Source of the DNA: Danxiaibacter flavus
GTDB lineage: Bacteria; Bacteroidota; Bacteroidia; Chitinophagales; Chitinophagaceae
Direction of reading: 5' to 3'
Length of the DNA stretch: 64,000 nucleotides
Assembly: GCF_041060425.1 (NCBI RefSeq)
Contig: NZ_JAULBC010000001.1
Coordinates: forward strand, 1,438,231-1,502,230
Under the pieces are notes generated by a model. The model did not search any database. It was given only the letters and a program-made list of their open reading frames with translations, and had not been told where the DNA came from. The position numbers were made by a program, and so were the translations under genes. Below are positions 8,488-16,659 of the stretch, piece after piece. Every line of letters starts with the position of its first letter. Position 1 is the first letter of the stretch.

Positions 8488-9152
8488 TTCCCGATTTTCT
8501 GGTATTTTTTATATTCTTTCATCCAATGCAACAAGCCGAAGGTAGCAATGATGGTGAATGCGAAATATTCGAGGCTATAGAACTTGATGCCCTTGATATA
8601 ATAAAGAACGGTGGCAACAATATCAACCAAAATCCAGATAATCCAGCATTCTATCTTTTTCTGGATCATGAAGAAAGTGGTTACAATGCTCATGGTCAGG
8701 ATAAAGGAATCGGCGTAAGGGTAGGCGCTGGGTTTGGCAAACACGATGGGAAACCATTCGTGCAGGCGACTGGCTGTTGCACCTACAACAACAGTTCCTG
8801 CCAGTCCTAATGCCATTAATAATGTGAGTTGTGATACACGCATATAGCTCACTTTCAACTGGTGTTTTTTATCTTCCTCTTCCGGTCTTGGATTGGCCCA
8901 TCGCCACCATCCGATAATATTTGTCACGAAGAAAAATATCTGCAGGAACATGTCCGGATACAGTTGAACCTGGAAGTACAATATAAAGGCGAGTATCACA
9001 TTGATGATGCCGATCGGCCAGCTCCAGATATTGGCTTTGGCGGAAAGCCAGATGGCTGTTAAACCTGTAATCACCCCAAAAAATTCAATATAACTCATAG
9101 GATATCCCATGATATTGAAAAAAATATGGGAGACATCAAAGAAGTTTTTCAT
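8481..9152 (-). CDS. pnuC: nicotinamide mononucleotide / ribosyl nicotinamide transporter, PnuC family
   Basis: The 223-residue product is an inner-membrane protein with about seven hydrophobic helices. It carries family landmarks IWSWPIGIINVILA and NIIGWWRW in the first half and ECWIIWILVDIVATVLYYIKG in the second, the repeated tryptophan-rich segments that line the substrate site of PnuC. PnuC proteins move vitamin precursors (usually nicotinamide riboside) by facilitated diffusion, coupled to intracellular phosphorylation. No nadR-type kinase is adjacent and no TPP riboswitch-like sequence is visible upstream, so nicotinamide riboside is the default but unproven substrate. Its 3' end borders the 8129-8487 repeat. 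Confidence 0.9.
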   Translation of the reverse strand: MKNFFDVSHIFFNIMGYPMSYIEFFGVITGLTAIWLSAKANIWSWPIGIINVILAFILYFQVQLYPDMFLQIFFFVTNIIGWWRWANPRPEEEDKKHQLKVSYMRVSQLTLLMALGLAGTVVVGATASRLHEWFPIVFAKPSAYPYADSFILTMSIVTTFFMIQKKIECWIIWILVDIVATVLYYIKGIKFYSLEYFAFTIIATFGLLHWMKEYKKYQKIGNV

Positions 9153-9346
9153 GTATTATCTATTGATAAGTGGCGCGGAAATTACATTAAAATGCTTCCC
9201 CGGGAAACAAAAAGCCCAAAATGTTCAAATGGCGCAGTATTGGGTCTGAAAAAGCTCAACTATAAAGTATTGTTTTTTGTTATACCTAAACGGCTAACGC
9301 ATGTTATCCCAAAATAGAATAAATTCGCAAACTTTAATTTTAGGGT

Positions 9347-9769
9347 ATGATCAGGATTGAACTATCAAGAAAAGAGAACGATTTTGGTTTCGAAGCCACA
9401 GATGCAAACGGGCATACGGTAAAAATGGACACAAGTCCCGATAGCGGCGGGCATAACTACGGTGTAAGACCAATGCAGATGTTGTTGATGGGCTTAGCTG
9501 GCTGTAGTGCTATTGATGTCATCAGCATTTTGAAAAAACAACGCCAGGAAGTAAGAGATTACAAAATGGTAGTAGATGGCGAGCGTGAAGCTGGTAAAGA
9601 GCCTTCTCTTTGGAAAACGATAAACGTAGAGTTCCATATTTATGGAGATGTTGACGAAGACAAAGCGAAACGTGCCGTTGAACTGTCTGTAGACAAATAT
9701 TGTTCAGTGGCTGCAACCCTGAAAGAAGCTGGTGCAGAGCTGGATTGGAAAGTATTTATACATAAGTAA
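9347..9769 (+). CDS. OsmC/Ohr family protein (YhfA-like)
   Basis: The 140-residue protein matches the OsmC fold: N-terminal strands, then PMQMLLMGLAGCSAIDVISI with a cysteine at the start of the central helix, and a second cysteine in VDKYCSVAATLKEA, the two positions that form the peroxidatic pair in Ohr/OsmC. Members reduce organic hydroperoxides in the cytoplasm; the YhfA-like subgroup is less well characterised. It is followed by a repeat hairpin and then metZ on the same strand; linkage to sulfur metabolism may be coincidental. Confidence 0.88.
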   Translation: MIRIELSRKENDFGFEATDANGHTVKMDTSPDSGGHNYGVRPMQMLLMGLAGCSAIDVISILKKQRQEVRDYKMVVDGEREAGKEPSLWKTINVEFHIYGDVDEDKAKRAVELSVDKYCSVAATLKEAGAELDWKVFIHK

Positions 9770-9877
9770 AAAGTCAAAAGAAAAAAGTAAAAATTTTGCG
9801 ACTTCGTTCTGTTGCCAAAACATGGAAAGTCGCACAGAGGCTTTTGACTTTTGAATTTTTACTTTTGACTTTGACTT
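9770..9877. repeat. inverted-repeat element, AGTCAAAAGTAAAAATTC family
   Basis: The left arm (9770-9797) begins at the OsmC stop codon with AAGTCAAAAG units; the right arm (9840-9877) is the complement (CTTTTGACTTTTGAATTTTT). A second inner pair GCGACT/AGTCGC (9798-9803 and 9828-9833) closes a tighter hairpin. The right half, ACAGAGG followed by CTTTTGACTTTTGAAT, is nearly the same as in the element that interrupts cusA at 49469-49607. No T run typical of an intrinsic terminator follows the stem on the plus strand. Confidence 0.85.
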
Positions 9878-9910
9878 CTCTTCCGTTTAAAACAACGCAA
9901 CAACTTAATA

Positions 9911-11083
9911 ATGTCAGATAATAATTTACATCCTATTTCACAGGCTGTCCGTATCCAGACGCCAACAACATGGCAGGGCGAGCATTCAACACCATTGTAT
10001 TTAACCAGCAGCTTCAAGTTTGAAGAGGCAGATGATATGAGAGGTGCTTTTGCCGAAGAGAACGATGATAATATTTATACACGCTTTAGCAATCCTAACG
10101 TAGACGAATTTGTGCAGAAAATGGTGGCGCTGGAAGGGGCTGAAGCTGGCTTTGCAACAGCATCGGGAATGGCAGCTGTTTTTTCTTCGATGTTTGCTTT
10201 GCTGAAACAAGGTGATCACCTTATTTGTTGCAGCTCAGTGTTTGGAAGCACATTTACCATTGTTACAAAATATCTACCTAAATACGGCATAGAGTGTACA
10301 CTTGTTGCTGCAGATGATAAAGATGCATGGGAGAAAGCTGTTAAGCCAAACACAAAGATGATTTACCTGGAAACTCCAACCAATCCTCAATTGGAGATCA
10401 TTGATCTTGAGTGGGCAGGTCAGCTGGCTAAAAAGCACAACCTTATTTTGAATGTGGACAATTGCTTTGCAACTCCGTTGTTACAAAGGCCAATTGAATA
10501 CGGTGCTAATTTGTCTGTGCATTCAGCGACAAAATGGATAGACGGACAAGGACGCGTATTAGGTGGAGTTGTTGTTGGTGATGCTGCATTGATAAGGGAA
10601 ATTTACCTGTTCTGCAGAAATACAGGACCGTCGTTGTCTCCATTTAATGCATGGGTCTTAAGCAAAAGCCTGGAGACATTGGATGTGCGCTTGCAAAGAC
10701 ATTGTGAGAATGCCCTGAAAGTGGCACAGGTACTGGAAGAGCATCCCAATGTTTCCTGGGTAAAATATCCCTTCCTGCCAAGCCATCCTCAATATGAAAT
10801 AGCAAAAAAACAAATGAAAGCCGGCGGTGGCATTGTATGTTTTGAAATAAAAGGCGGACTGGAAGCAGGCAAGAAATTCCTGAACTCATTGAAGATGTTA
10901 TCAATGACGGCAAATCTTGGAGATTCAAGAAGTATTGCTTCTCACCCTGCAAGTACAACGCACTCCAAATTAAGTGAAGAAGAAAGATTATCAGTGGGCA
11001 TAACTCCGGGATTGATCAGGGTTTCTGTAGGGCTGGAATATGTTGATGACATTATTAAGGATATTGTGCAGGCGTTGGGATGA
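9911..11083 (+). CDS. metZ: O-succinylhomoserine sulfhydrylase / trans-sulfuration PLP enzyme
   Basis: The 390-residue protein belongs to the Cys/Met metabolism PLP family. It shows NIYTRFSNPN near residue 55, the GMAAVFSSM cofactor-phosphate loop near 85, LETPTNPQLEI near 155, NVDNCFATPLLQRP near 180 and the Schiff-base lysine in SVHSATKWIDGQGRVLGG near 207. The IDGQGRVLGG context is typical of MetZ, which makes homocysteine directly from O-succinyl- or O-acetylhomoserine and sulfide; cystathionine gamma-synthase or gamma-lyase activity remains possible. It stands alone on its strand and ends at a repeat arm and a terminator (11181-11217). Confidence 0.88.
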   Translation: MSDNNLHPISQAVRIQTPTTWQGEHSTPLYLTSSFKFEEADDMRGAFAEENDDNIYTRFSNPNVDEFVQKMVALEGAEAGFATASGMAAVFSSMFALLKQGDHLICCSSVFGSTFTIVTKYLPKYGIECTLVAADDKDAWEKAVKPNTKMIYLETPTNPQLEIIDLEWAGQLAKKHNLILNVDNCFATPLLQRPIEYGANLSVHSATKWIDGQGRVLGGVVVGDAALIREIYLFCRNTGPSLSPFNAWVLSKSLETLDVRLQRHCENALKVAQVLEEHPNVSWVKYPFLPSHPQYEIAKKQMKAGGGIVCFEIKGGLEAGKKFLNSLKMLSMTANLGDSRSIASHPASTTHSKLSEEERLSVGITPGLIRVSVGLEYVDDIIKDIVQALG

Positions 11084-11180
11084 GGAAAGTGAATGGTGAA
11101 TAGTCAATAGTGAAAGGTGCGAGTTGCGAAGTAATTTGTGACAACAAAATTGTGCAACTGTTCTATCAAATAAAAAAGAT

Positions 11181-11217
11181 AAAAAGCGGAAGTAGTCATT
11201 TTACTTCCGCTTTTTGT
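11181..11217 (+). terminator. bidirectional terminator after metZ
   Basis: AAAAAGCGGAAGTA (11181-11194) and TACTTCCGCTTTTT (11202-11215) form a long stem flanked by A and T runs, so it can act on both strands. Confidence 0.85.
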
Positions 11218-11286
11218 TTTGTAAGAGTTGATTTTTATTGAAAGATGATTTTCGACAATAAATCGTATTGATGAGTTTTTTTTATT

Positions 11287-11365
11287 TGTACATATGCACC
11301 TATCAACGTTATTGGAATTGTTGTACAATTATTTGTACAATATGGTGTGGAAATTGCTATTTTTG
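11287..11365 (+). promoter_or_regulatory. yefM-yoeB promoter with TGTACA operators
   Basis: Two TTGTACAA palindromes (11321-11328 and 11333-11340) have centres exactly 12 bp apart, and a third TGTACA core lies at 11287-11292. YefM of E. coli recognises palindromes with a TGTACA core spaced by 12 bp, so autorepression by the antitoxin is strongly suggested. A TATTTTTG (11358-11365) matches the TAnnTTTG element; the TTG inside the second palindrome is 22 nt upstream, so bound repressor would cover the promoter. Confidence 0.75.
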
Positions 11366-11380
11366 TAAAAAAGAAGTTTG

Positions 11381-11635
11381 ATGGAAATTACGACCTATTC
11401 GTCTTTCAGACAGCACCTCAAGGAATATCTTGATAAAATCTTTACTAATCATTCGGCCCTTTTTGTTACAAGAACAAAAGGCGAAGATGTCGTGGTGATG
11501 TCGAAACAAGATTATGATAGTATTATGGAAACTTTTTATTTACTGCGAAGTCCTAAAAATGCAGCCCGGATTTTGAGTGCGCTTGAAGAATATAACAAAG
11601 GCAAAGGAAAAGAACAGAAACTAATAGAAGAATGA
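11381..11635 (+). CDS. yefM: antitoxin, YefM/Phd family
   Basis: The 84-residue protein begins MEITTYSSFRQHLKEYLDKI and contains VTRTKGEDVVVMSKQDYDSIMET, the DNA-binding/dimerisation fold of YefM antitoxins; the C-terminal third (RSPKNAARILSALEEYNKGK) is the flexible toxin-wrapping tail. It would neutralise YoeB and repress its own operon through the TGTACA sites upstream. The ATG at 11381 was chosen over an in-frame TTG one codon earlier. Its stop overlaps the toxin start by four bases (ATGA). Confidence 0.93.
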   Translation: MEITTYSSFRQHLKEYLDKIFTNHSALFVTRTKGEDVVVMSKQDYDSIMETFYLLRSPKNAARILSALEEYNKGKGKEQKLIEE

Positions 11636-11886
11636 AAGTGATCTTTATTAACGAAGCCTGGGAGGATTATTTGTATTGGCAGAAAACTGATAAAAATGTT
11701 TTGAAGAAAATAAATACGCTCATTAAAGAATCTTTTAAATCGCCCCACACTGGAGTTGGCAAACCGGAACCACTTAAATATGATTTGGCAGGCTGGTGGA
11801 GCAGACGAATAGATATTGAGCATAGGCTTGTGTATAAAGTTGAGGCAGGCGCCATTATAATCCTTCAATGCCGCTATCATTACTAA
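11632..11886 (+). CDS. yoeB: ribosome-dependent mRNA interferase toxin YoeB
   Basis: This 84-residue protein is the same length as E. coli YoeB and keeps the catalytic residues at the same numbers: Glu46 (GKPEPLKYD), Arg65 (EHRLVY), His83 and the C-terminal Tyr84 (CRYHY). YoeB binds the ribosomal A site and cuts mRNA when the antitoxin is degraded. The start codon overlaps yefM, implying translational coupling. All catalytic residues are present, so the toxin is probably active. Confidence 0.95.
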   Translation: MKVIFINEAWEDYLYWQKTDKNVLKKINTLIKESFKSPHTGVGKPEPLKYDLAGWWSRRIDIEHRLVYKVEAGAIIILQCRYHY

Positions 11887-12026
11887 GTCAGAATAGATAA
11901 CACTGCGGCACTTTGTCTTTTCACAATTCATTACTAGTTTAACAGAGAATGGTCAATAATGAAATGTGCGAATTGCGGAATTTTTGTGACAACAAAACTG
12001 TGCAACTGTTCTTTCAAATAAGATAA

Positions 12027-12063
12027 AAAAAGCGGAAGTAAGAATGATTACTTCCGCTTTTTC
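12027..12063. terminator. terminator after yoeB / convergent to fmt
   Basis: AAAAGCGGAAGTAA (12027-12040) and TTACTTCCGCTTTT (12048-12061) form a stem with A and T runs on both sides. It duplicates the metZ terminator at 11181-11217. Confidence 0.85.
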
Positions 12064-12150
12064 ATTTATAAGATCTTGTTCTATTAATTACGTGGCGTGA
12101 GTAAAATTACGCTGCTGCACCTTTCACTATTGATTATTCACTTTTCACCA

Positions 12151-13086
12151 TTAAGAGAATCGATGCCCCCTCAAAAAATCTTCAACCTTCATTCTTTTTT
12201 TGCCTTCAAGCTGAAGCTCTGTAATGTGAATAAAGCCATCGCTGCAGGCAAACTTTAAATAGGATTTTTGGTCAGTATGGAAAGAGCCCGGCTCAAAACT
12301 GTGATTTGTAATTTCTCTTTTGCCGCGATAAAGTTTTAGCATCTTTTCATTCAGATAAGTGAAGGCGCCGGGGAATGGTGAAAGACCGCGAATGAGATTG
12401 TGAACTTCGTCTACACTTTTACTCCAATCAACTTTGCAGGTTTCGGTAAATATTTTTGGCGCATGACGAAGTTCCGATTCGGGGAAGGATGACTGGCTTA
12501 CTTCCTGCAACGTTCCTTCTGAAAGTTGCTGCAATGTTTTTACAAGTAGCCGCGCGCCGACCATCATCATTTCATCATGTAATTCGCCGGCGGTTTCGTC
12601 TTCACTGATGTCAATTGTGTCCTGTAATAATATATTCCCGGTATCTATGGCATGTTGCAATTTAAAAGTGGTGACGCCTGTTTGCTTTTCTCCGTTGATG
12701 ATTGCCCAATTGATGGGGGCAGCTCCTCTGTATTGGGGAAGTAGCGAACCATGTACGTTGATGGTGCCTGATGGTGGCATGTTCCATACAATTTCCGGAA
12801 GCATGCGAAATGCTACCACAATTTGAACATCTGCGTTCAACGATTTGAGTGATTCAATAAACTCAGGATTTTTCAGTTTCTCAGGTTGCAAAATATTCAG
12901 ACCTTTTTCAACGGCATATTTTTTCACAGCACTTTCATTCATTTTCATGCCACGTCCTGCGGGTTTATCAGGTGCGGTAATAACGCCAACAATATTTCCA
13001 CCTGCTTCAACCAGCGCATTCAGCGAAGCCACAGCAAAATCGGGCGTACCCATAAAAACAATCCTGAGATCTTTAAAATTCTTCAT
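12151..13086 (-). CDS. fmt: methionyl-tRNA formyltransferase
   Basis: This 311-residue enzyme formylates initiator Met-tRNA with 10-formyl-tetrahydrofolate. It has the formyltransferase N-domain with IVFMGTPDFAV (9-19) and the catalytic NVHGSLLPQYRGAAPINWAI near residues 108-127 (Asn, His and downstream Asp), followed by the C-terminal OB-type tRNA-binding domain (about 205-311; LIRGLSPFPGAFT). Length is normal. It is transcribed alone here; def is not adjacent. Its stop codon abuts the repeat arm at 12117-12150. Confidence 0.96.
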   Translation of the reverse strand: MKNFKDLRIVFMGTPDFAVASLNALVEAGGNIVGVITAPDKPAGRGMKMNESAVKKYAVEKGLNILQPEKLKNPEFIESLKSLNADVQIVVAFRMLPEIVWNMPPSGTINVHGSLLPQYRGAAPINWAIINGEKQTGVTTFKLQHAIDTGNILLQDTIDISEDETAGELHDEMMMVGARLLVKTLQQLSEGTLQEVSQSSFPESELRHAPKIFTETCKVDWSKSVDEVHNLIRGLSPFPGAFTYLNEKMLKLYRGKREITNHSFEPGSFHTDQKSYLKFACSDGFIHITELQLEGKKRMKVEDFLRGHRFS

Positions 13087-13190
13087 CGCAACAACTTTAG
13101 CTTATAAAACGCGAATATCTGCATATTTAGCAACCTGCCTGCCAATACCGCCCTCAATTTTACAATCACACGAAAATTAAATAAACACTT

Positions 13191-13303
13191 CATTCACACA
13201 TCCGCACATTCACACATCCGGACATTCACACATCTGCACATTCACACATCTGCACATTTGCACATCCGCACATTTGCATATTCGCACATCCGCACATTCG
13301 CCC
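13191..13303. repeat. tandem word-like repeat, GTGCGAATGTGCGGAT family
   Basis: About nine degenerate copies of a 12-14-bp unit of type ACATTCACACATCCGC run up to within 3 bp of the stop codon of the minus-strand DUF1343 gene. Read in that gene's direction the unit is GCGGATGTGTGAATGT, like the single arm after the cusA C-terminal ORF (51542-51575). No convincing partner arm was found in the neighbouring spacer. Confidence 0.8.
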
Positions 13304-13305
13304 AT

Positions 13306-14565
13306 TTACTCATACAACAAATACTTTCTTCTTATTTTTTTAAATGCATCCAGTGCCGGCTGCCAGCTCTCGCGAATTTCTTCCTCTGATCTGCCTTCTG
13401 TTATTTGCTGCATAAGTGTGCTATTCCCTGCAAGTTTGTTGAAAAAATAATCTTCAGGTCTGCCCGATTTTGGTTTTATGAAGAATGAGTCTTTTGCCGG
13501 AAATTGTTTATATGCATTCAGCAACCAACGGAGCTGTATTTGTGTAGGAAATGCCTCTTTTGTTTCAAAGAGATTCCACCCATAGCAACGCTTGTCTTTC
13601 AATTTCGGATCTTTTGCACCAGCAGTGCTTTCCGGAGTAAATGCATACAGGAAATTTGGCAAAGACGGGTGACCAAATATTTGAAAAGGATGAGGTGTGC
13701 CTCTGCCCTCGCTTAGTACTGTACCTTCAAAAAAACAGGTGGACGGATACCAGTAAACGGAACCCATCTCAGCCAAATTGGGAGAAGGTTGTACCGGCAA
13801 TTCATATTTTTTTGCATGTGTATAGTTCTTGCATTTGATCACCGTTAGTTTGAAATCCGGCCTTTCCTGTTCAAAGCCCAGTGCTTCACCCAGGGTAATA
13901 CGCTTATCCTGCTTGCGGATAAATTTCCAGTCGAGCCATTGTTCTCCAAGTAACATTTTAGCATATTCGCCAATGGTCATGCCATAAACTACGGGAACTG
14001 GTTGCATTCCGACAAAGCTTTTATAGGTGGGCTCAAGCACAGGACCATCTACATAAAAGCTGTTGGGGTTGGGCCTGTCAAGAACAATAAGCGGCTTGTT
14101 ATTCGAAATAGCACTTTCTATCAAACCCTGCAGGGATGAGATATAGGTATAGAACCGCACACCAACGTCCTGTATGTCAAACAGCAATATGTCTACATCT
14201 ATGAGATCCTGTGGAGTTGGTTTTGTTTTGCTTCCATATAGGGAAATTACAGTAATGCCTGTCGCCTCATCCTTATATGTGTCCACTTTTTCTCCTGCAT
14301 CTGCTGTACCGCGAAAGCCATGTTCAGGACCGAATATCCTGGTTATTGTAATACCCAGTCTTGTAAGCGTATCGATGAGATGTGTCTGATTAATCATCGA
14401 TGTCTGATTAGCAAAAACACCAATGCGCTTACCTTTTAATAATGGAATGTATTCACTTGTTTGAAAGGCTCCGGGTAATATGGCAGTGGCCCTGGATGTT
14501 CGCGGCTGAGAAAAGGCAGCACATCCTATTAGAAACATTGCCATGCATAACATCAACTGTTTCAT
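13306..14565 (-). CDS. DUF1343 protein, NamZ-like exo-beta-N-acetylmuramidase
   Basis: The 419-residue product has a signal peptide (cleavage after AFSQ, about residue 20) and then the DUF1343 core: GKRIGVFANQTSMI, IFGPEHGFRGTADAGE, LLFDIQDVGVRFYTYISSL and LDRPNP. This family includes NamZ (GH171), which releases N-acetylmuramic acid from the non-reducing end of cell-wall fragments in the periplasm; glutamate and histidine in GPEHG are likely catalytic-site residues. A role in cell-wall recycling or scavenging is inferred from the family. It is divergent from the FKBP gene. Confidence 0.85.
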   Translation of the reverse strand: MKQLMLCMAMFLIGCAAFSQPRTSRATAILPGAFQTSEYIPLLKGKRIGVFANQTSMINQTHLIDTLTRLGITITRIFGPEHGFRGTADAGEKVDTYKDEATGITVISLYGSKTKPTPQDLIDVDILLFDIQDVGVRFYTYISSLQGLIESAISNNKPLIVLDRPNPNSFYVDGPVLEPTYKSFVGMQPVPVVYGMTIGEYAKMLLGEQWLDWKFIRKQDKRITLGEALGFEQERPDFKLTVIKCKNYTHAKKYELPVQPSPNLAEMGSVYWYPSTCFFEGTVLSEGRGTPHPFQIFGHPSLPNFLYAFTPESTAGAKDPKLKDKRCYGWNLFETKEAFPTQIQLRWLLNAYKQFPAKDSFFIKPKSGRPEDYFFNKLAGNSTLMQQITEGRSEEEIRESWQPALDAFKKIRRKYLLYE

Positions 14566-14784
14566 GCAGATTATTTACCTGCTAATGTATAAACGTTTAT
14601 GATTATTGCCCATTTTCTTTTAAGGTGCCACAGAGTTCGGTCCTCAATGATTTGTAGACGGCAAATGAGGTTAAAAGAGTTATGTATTTTCCGATTATAC
14701 TCTTACCTTTCCGCCGGATTTCAGTTTATGCCGTTGTTGCAATTAATGATGGGCTGATTTCCGAAAATCAACCAAAATGTATTT

Positions 14785-15240
14785 ATGCAACAAGTAAAAC
14801 AAGGTGACAAAGTTAGAGTGCATTATCACGGAAAGTTAACCGACGGAACTACTTTTGACAGCAGTGAAGGTCGTGAGCCACTTGAGTTTGAAGTGGGAAG
14901 TGGGATGGTAATTCCGGGATTTGACAATGGTGTTTTAGGTATGAGTGTTGGTGATAAGAGAACTGTTGAAATTCCTGCTGAAGAAGCTTATGGTCCAAGA
15001 AATGACCAATATATCACCGAGTTTCCAAAAGACCGTTTCCCTGAAGATATGACACCTGAAGTTGGCATGCAACTGGCTATGAGCGATGGTCAGGGTCAAC
15101 AGATCCCTGTTGTAATTACTGAAGTGCTGGAAGATGTTGTTGTGCTTGATGCCAATCATCCGTTGGCAGGTGAAGATCTTGTTTTTGATATTGAGCTTGT
15201 TGAAATAGTTGGAGGAAGCCCACTGATCATCATGCCGTAA
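14785..15240 (+). CDS. FKBP-type peptidyl-prolyl isomerase, SlyD-like
   Basis: The 151-residue cytoplasmic protein has the FKBP core split by an insert-in-flap chaperone domain, as in SlyD: VRVHYHGKLTDGTTFDSS and GSGMVIPGFDNGVLGM (about 10-60), the inserted domain (about 70-125) and the returning strand LVFDIELVEI (135-144). The C-terminus ends in GGSPLIIMP and lacks the histidine-rich metal tail of E. coli SlyD, so a nickel-delivery role is unlikely. It probably assists folding. A terminator follows 20 bp after the stop. Confidence 0.92.
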   Translation: MQQVKQGDKVRVHYHGKLTDGTTFDSSEGREPLEFEVGSGMVIPGFDNGVLGMSVGDKRTVEIPAEEAYGPRNDQYITEFPKDRFPEDMTPEVGMQLAMSDGQGQQIPVVITEVLEDVVVLDANHPLAGEDLVFDIELVEIVGGSPLIIMP

Positions 15241-15260
15241 TAAGCAATAAATTTATTGAG

Positions 15261-15300
15261 AGAAGCTCTGCAGATCCCCGGATTTGCGGAGCTTTTTATT
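15261..15300 (+). terminator. intrinsic terminator after the FKBP gene
   Basis: AGAAGCTCTGCAGATCC pairs with GGATTTGCGGAGCTT (one G-U and one mismatch) followed by TTTTATT. Confidence 0.8.
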
Positions 15301-15303
15301 AAT

Positions 15304-15405
15304 GGACGGTTGAAAATTGACAACTGTAAATGTTTGAAAAAATATTCAGGCTGGTCATTTTTGATTTTTGACTTTTGGTTTTTGACTTTTAATTTGTGTT
15401 GCCAA
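15304..15405. repeat. partial repeat arms before pepT
   Basis: The spacer holds single arms of two word families: GGTTGAAAATTGACAACTG (15308-15326) and GACTTTTGGTTTTTGACTTTT (15369-15389, quoted in part). The two arms belong to different families, so they do not pair; this looks like a mosaic or decayed element. Confidence 0.5.
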
Positions 15406-15420
15406 AAAATATTGACCGAT

Positions 15421-16659
15421 ATGGATAATTATGCTTTTACTGTTGCAGAGAGATTTATGCGTTACGTTCAGATAGATACTCAAAGTGATGTTGATTCAGC
15501 ATCATTCCCCACAACTCAGAAGCAAAAGCAATTGAGTAACCTTTTGGCGCAGGAGCTTAAGGAGATGGGAATACGTGATGCTGAAGCAGATGAATTTGGT
15601 TATGTGTATGCAACAATACCAGCAACAATTTCCGAAAAAAGGCCGGTGGTGTGTTTTTGCGCGCATGTAGATACAGCTCCTGATTGTAGTGGTACCAATG
15701 TAAAGCCCATACTCCACAAAAAATTTGAAGGCAAAGACATTGTTCTGCCTGATGATGGTACGCAGGTTTTATCAGTTAACGAATATCCCTATCTGGAAAA
15801 ACATATCGGAAGCGACATTATAACGGCCAGCGGATTGACGTTGCTTGGTGCAGACGATAAAAGCGGGGTTGCTATTATAATGGATATGGCTCATTATCTT
15901 CTTACACATAAAGAAGTAAAACACGGTGAAATAAAAATTCTTTTTACACCGGACGAAGAAGTGGGTAAAGGAACCGCGAAAGTGAACCTGGCAAAGCTGG
16001 GTGCAGATTTTGCTTTTACGTTAGATGGCGGGGAAGCCGGTACATTTGAAGATGAAACATTTAGTGCGAATGCCGTTCGTATAACAATTAACGGTGTTAT
16101 TGCTCATCCTGGTTATGCTAAAGATAAACTGGTGAATGCTATTAAAATTGCCGGAGATATTCTTGCTATGCTGCCAAAGCATTCGTTCAGTCCGGAAACA
16201 ACAAGCGGCAGGGAAGGCTTCGTGCATCCTGTTGGTATAAACGGTATCGCTGAACAGGCTACACTTGATTTTATTATCCGTGATTTCGAAACTTCGAATC
16301 TTGCCAAATACGAATTGCGGCTAAAAGCTATTGTTGAAGAAGTTTTGCAACAATATCCAAAAGCAACTTTCGAATTTGATGTTACAGAACAATATCGCAA
16401 CATGAAAGAGGTGTTGGCTGAGCATCCTGACATAGCCCGGATGGCTGAAGAAGCATATAAAAGATCAGGACTGGAATTTGTGAAAGAGCCTATACGCGGT
16501 GGTACTGATGGCAGCAGGCTGAGCTTCATGGGTTTGCCATGCCCCAATATTTTTACGGGTATGCAGGCTATTCACAGCCGTAAAGAGTGGATAGGCGTTA
16601 AGGATATGTACAAGGCAGTTGAAGTTTTAGTAAATTTGGCGCAGGTAATCGCAGAATAA
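15421..16659 (+). CDS. pepT: peptidase T (tripeptide aminopeptidase)
   Basis: The 412-residue enzyme belongs to the M20 zinc peptidase family. Metal-binding and catalytic motifs are in order: CAHVDTAPD near residue 80, LLGADDKSG near 140, FTPDEEVGKG near 178, FTLDGGEAG near 200 and a C-terminal HSRKEW histidine near 384. The inserted lid domain carries the GREGFVHPVGING segment typical of PepT. It removes N-terminal residues from tripeptides in the cytoplasm. The ATG at 15421 gives the normal family length (about 410); the open frame extends upstream through repeat DNA to 15256 without a plausible start. Confidence 0.95.
   Translation: MDNYAFTVAERFMRYVQIDTQSDVDSASFPTTQKQKQLSNLLAQELKEMGIRDAEADEFGYVYATIPATISEKRPVVCFCAHVDTAPDCSGTNVKPILHKKFEGKDIVLPDDGTQVLSVNEYPYLEKHIGSDIITASGLTLLGADDKSGVAIIMDMAHYLLTHKEVKHGEIKILFTPDEEVGKGTAKVNLAKLGADFAFTLDGGEAGTFEDETFSANAVRITINGVIAHPGYAKDKLVNAIKIAGDILAMLPKHSFSPETTSGREGFVHPVGINGIAEQATLDFIIRDFETSNLAKYELRLKAIVEEVLQQYPKATFEFDVTEQYRNMKEVLAEHPDIARMAEEAYKRSGLEFVKEPIRGGTDGSRLSFMGLPCPNIFTGMQAIHSRKEWIGVKDMYKAVEVLVNLAQVIAE

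Larger units (their letters stand above)
11092..12150. repeat. repeat complex bracketing the toxin-antitoxin genes
   Basis: A left arm (11092-11120, GGTGAATAGTCAATAGTGAA type) starts 9 bp after the metZ stop; its complement (12117-12150) ends exactly at the fmt stop. Inside, the stretch 11094-11217 is present again as a direct, about 80-85% identical copy at 11946-12063; both copies contain TTTGTGACAACAAAA, TGTGCAACTGTTCT and end in the same GCGGAAGTA hairpin terminator. The yefM-yoeB genes lie between the two direct copies. Confidence 0.85.

Noticed and set aside
8125..8580. 151-codon plus-strand open frame between the TonB receptor and pnuC
   Set aside because: It translates the inverted repeat itself and runs into pnuC in antisense; the amino-acid sequence is repetitive and has no start context.
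9126..9346. TPP or other riboswitch upstream of pnuC/OsmC
   Set aside because: The spacer lacks the conserved CTGAGA and other core blocks and shows no stable multi-stem fold by eye.
13191..13303. CRISPR-like repetitive array
   Set aside because: Units are contiguous, degenerate and 12-14 bp, with no unique spacers and no cas genes nearby.
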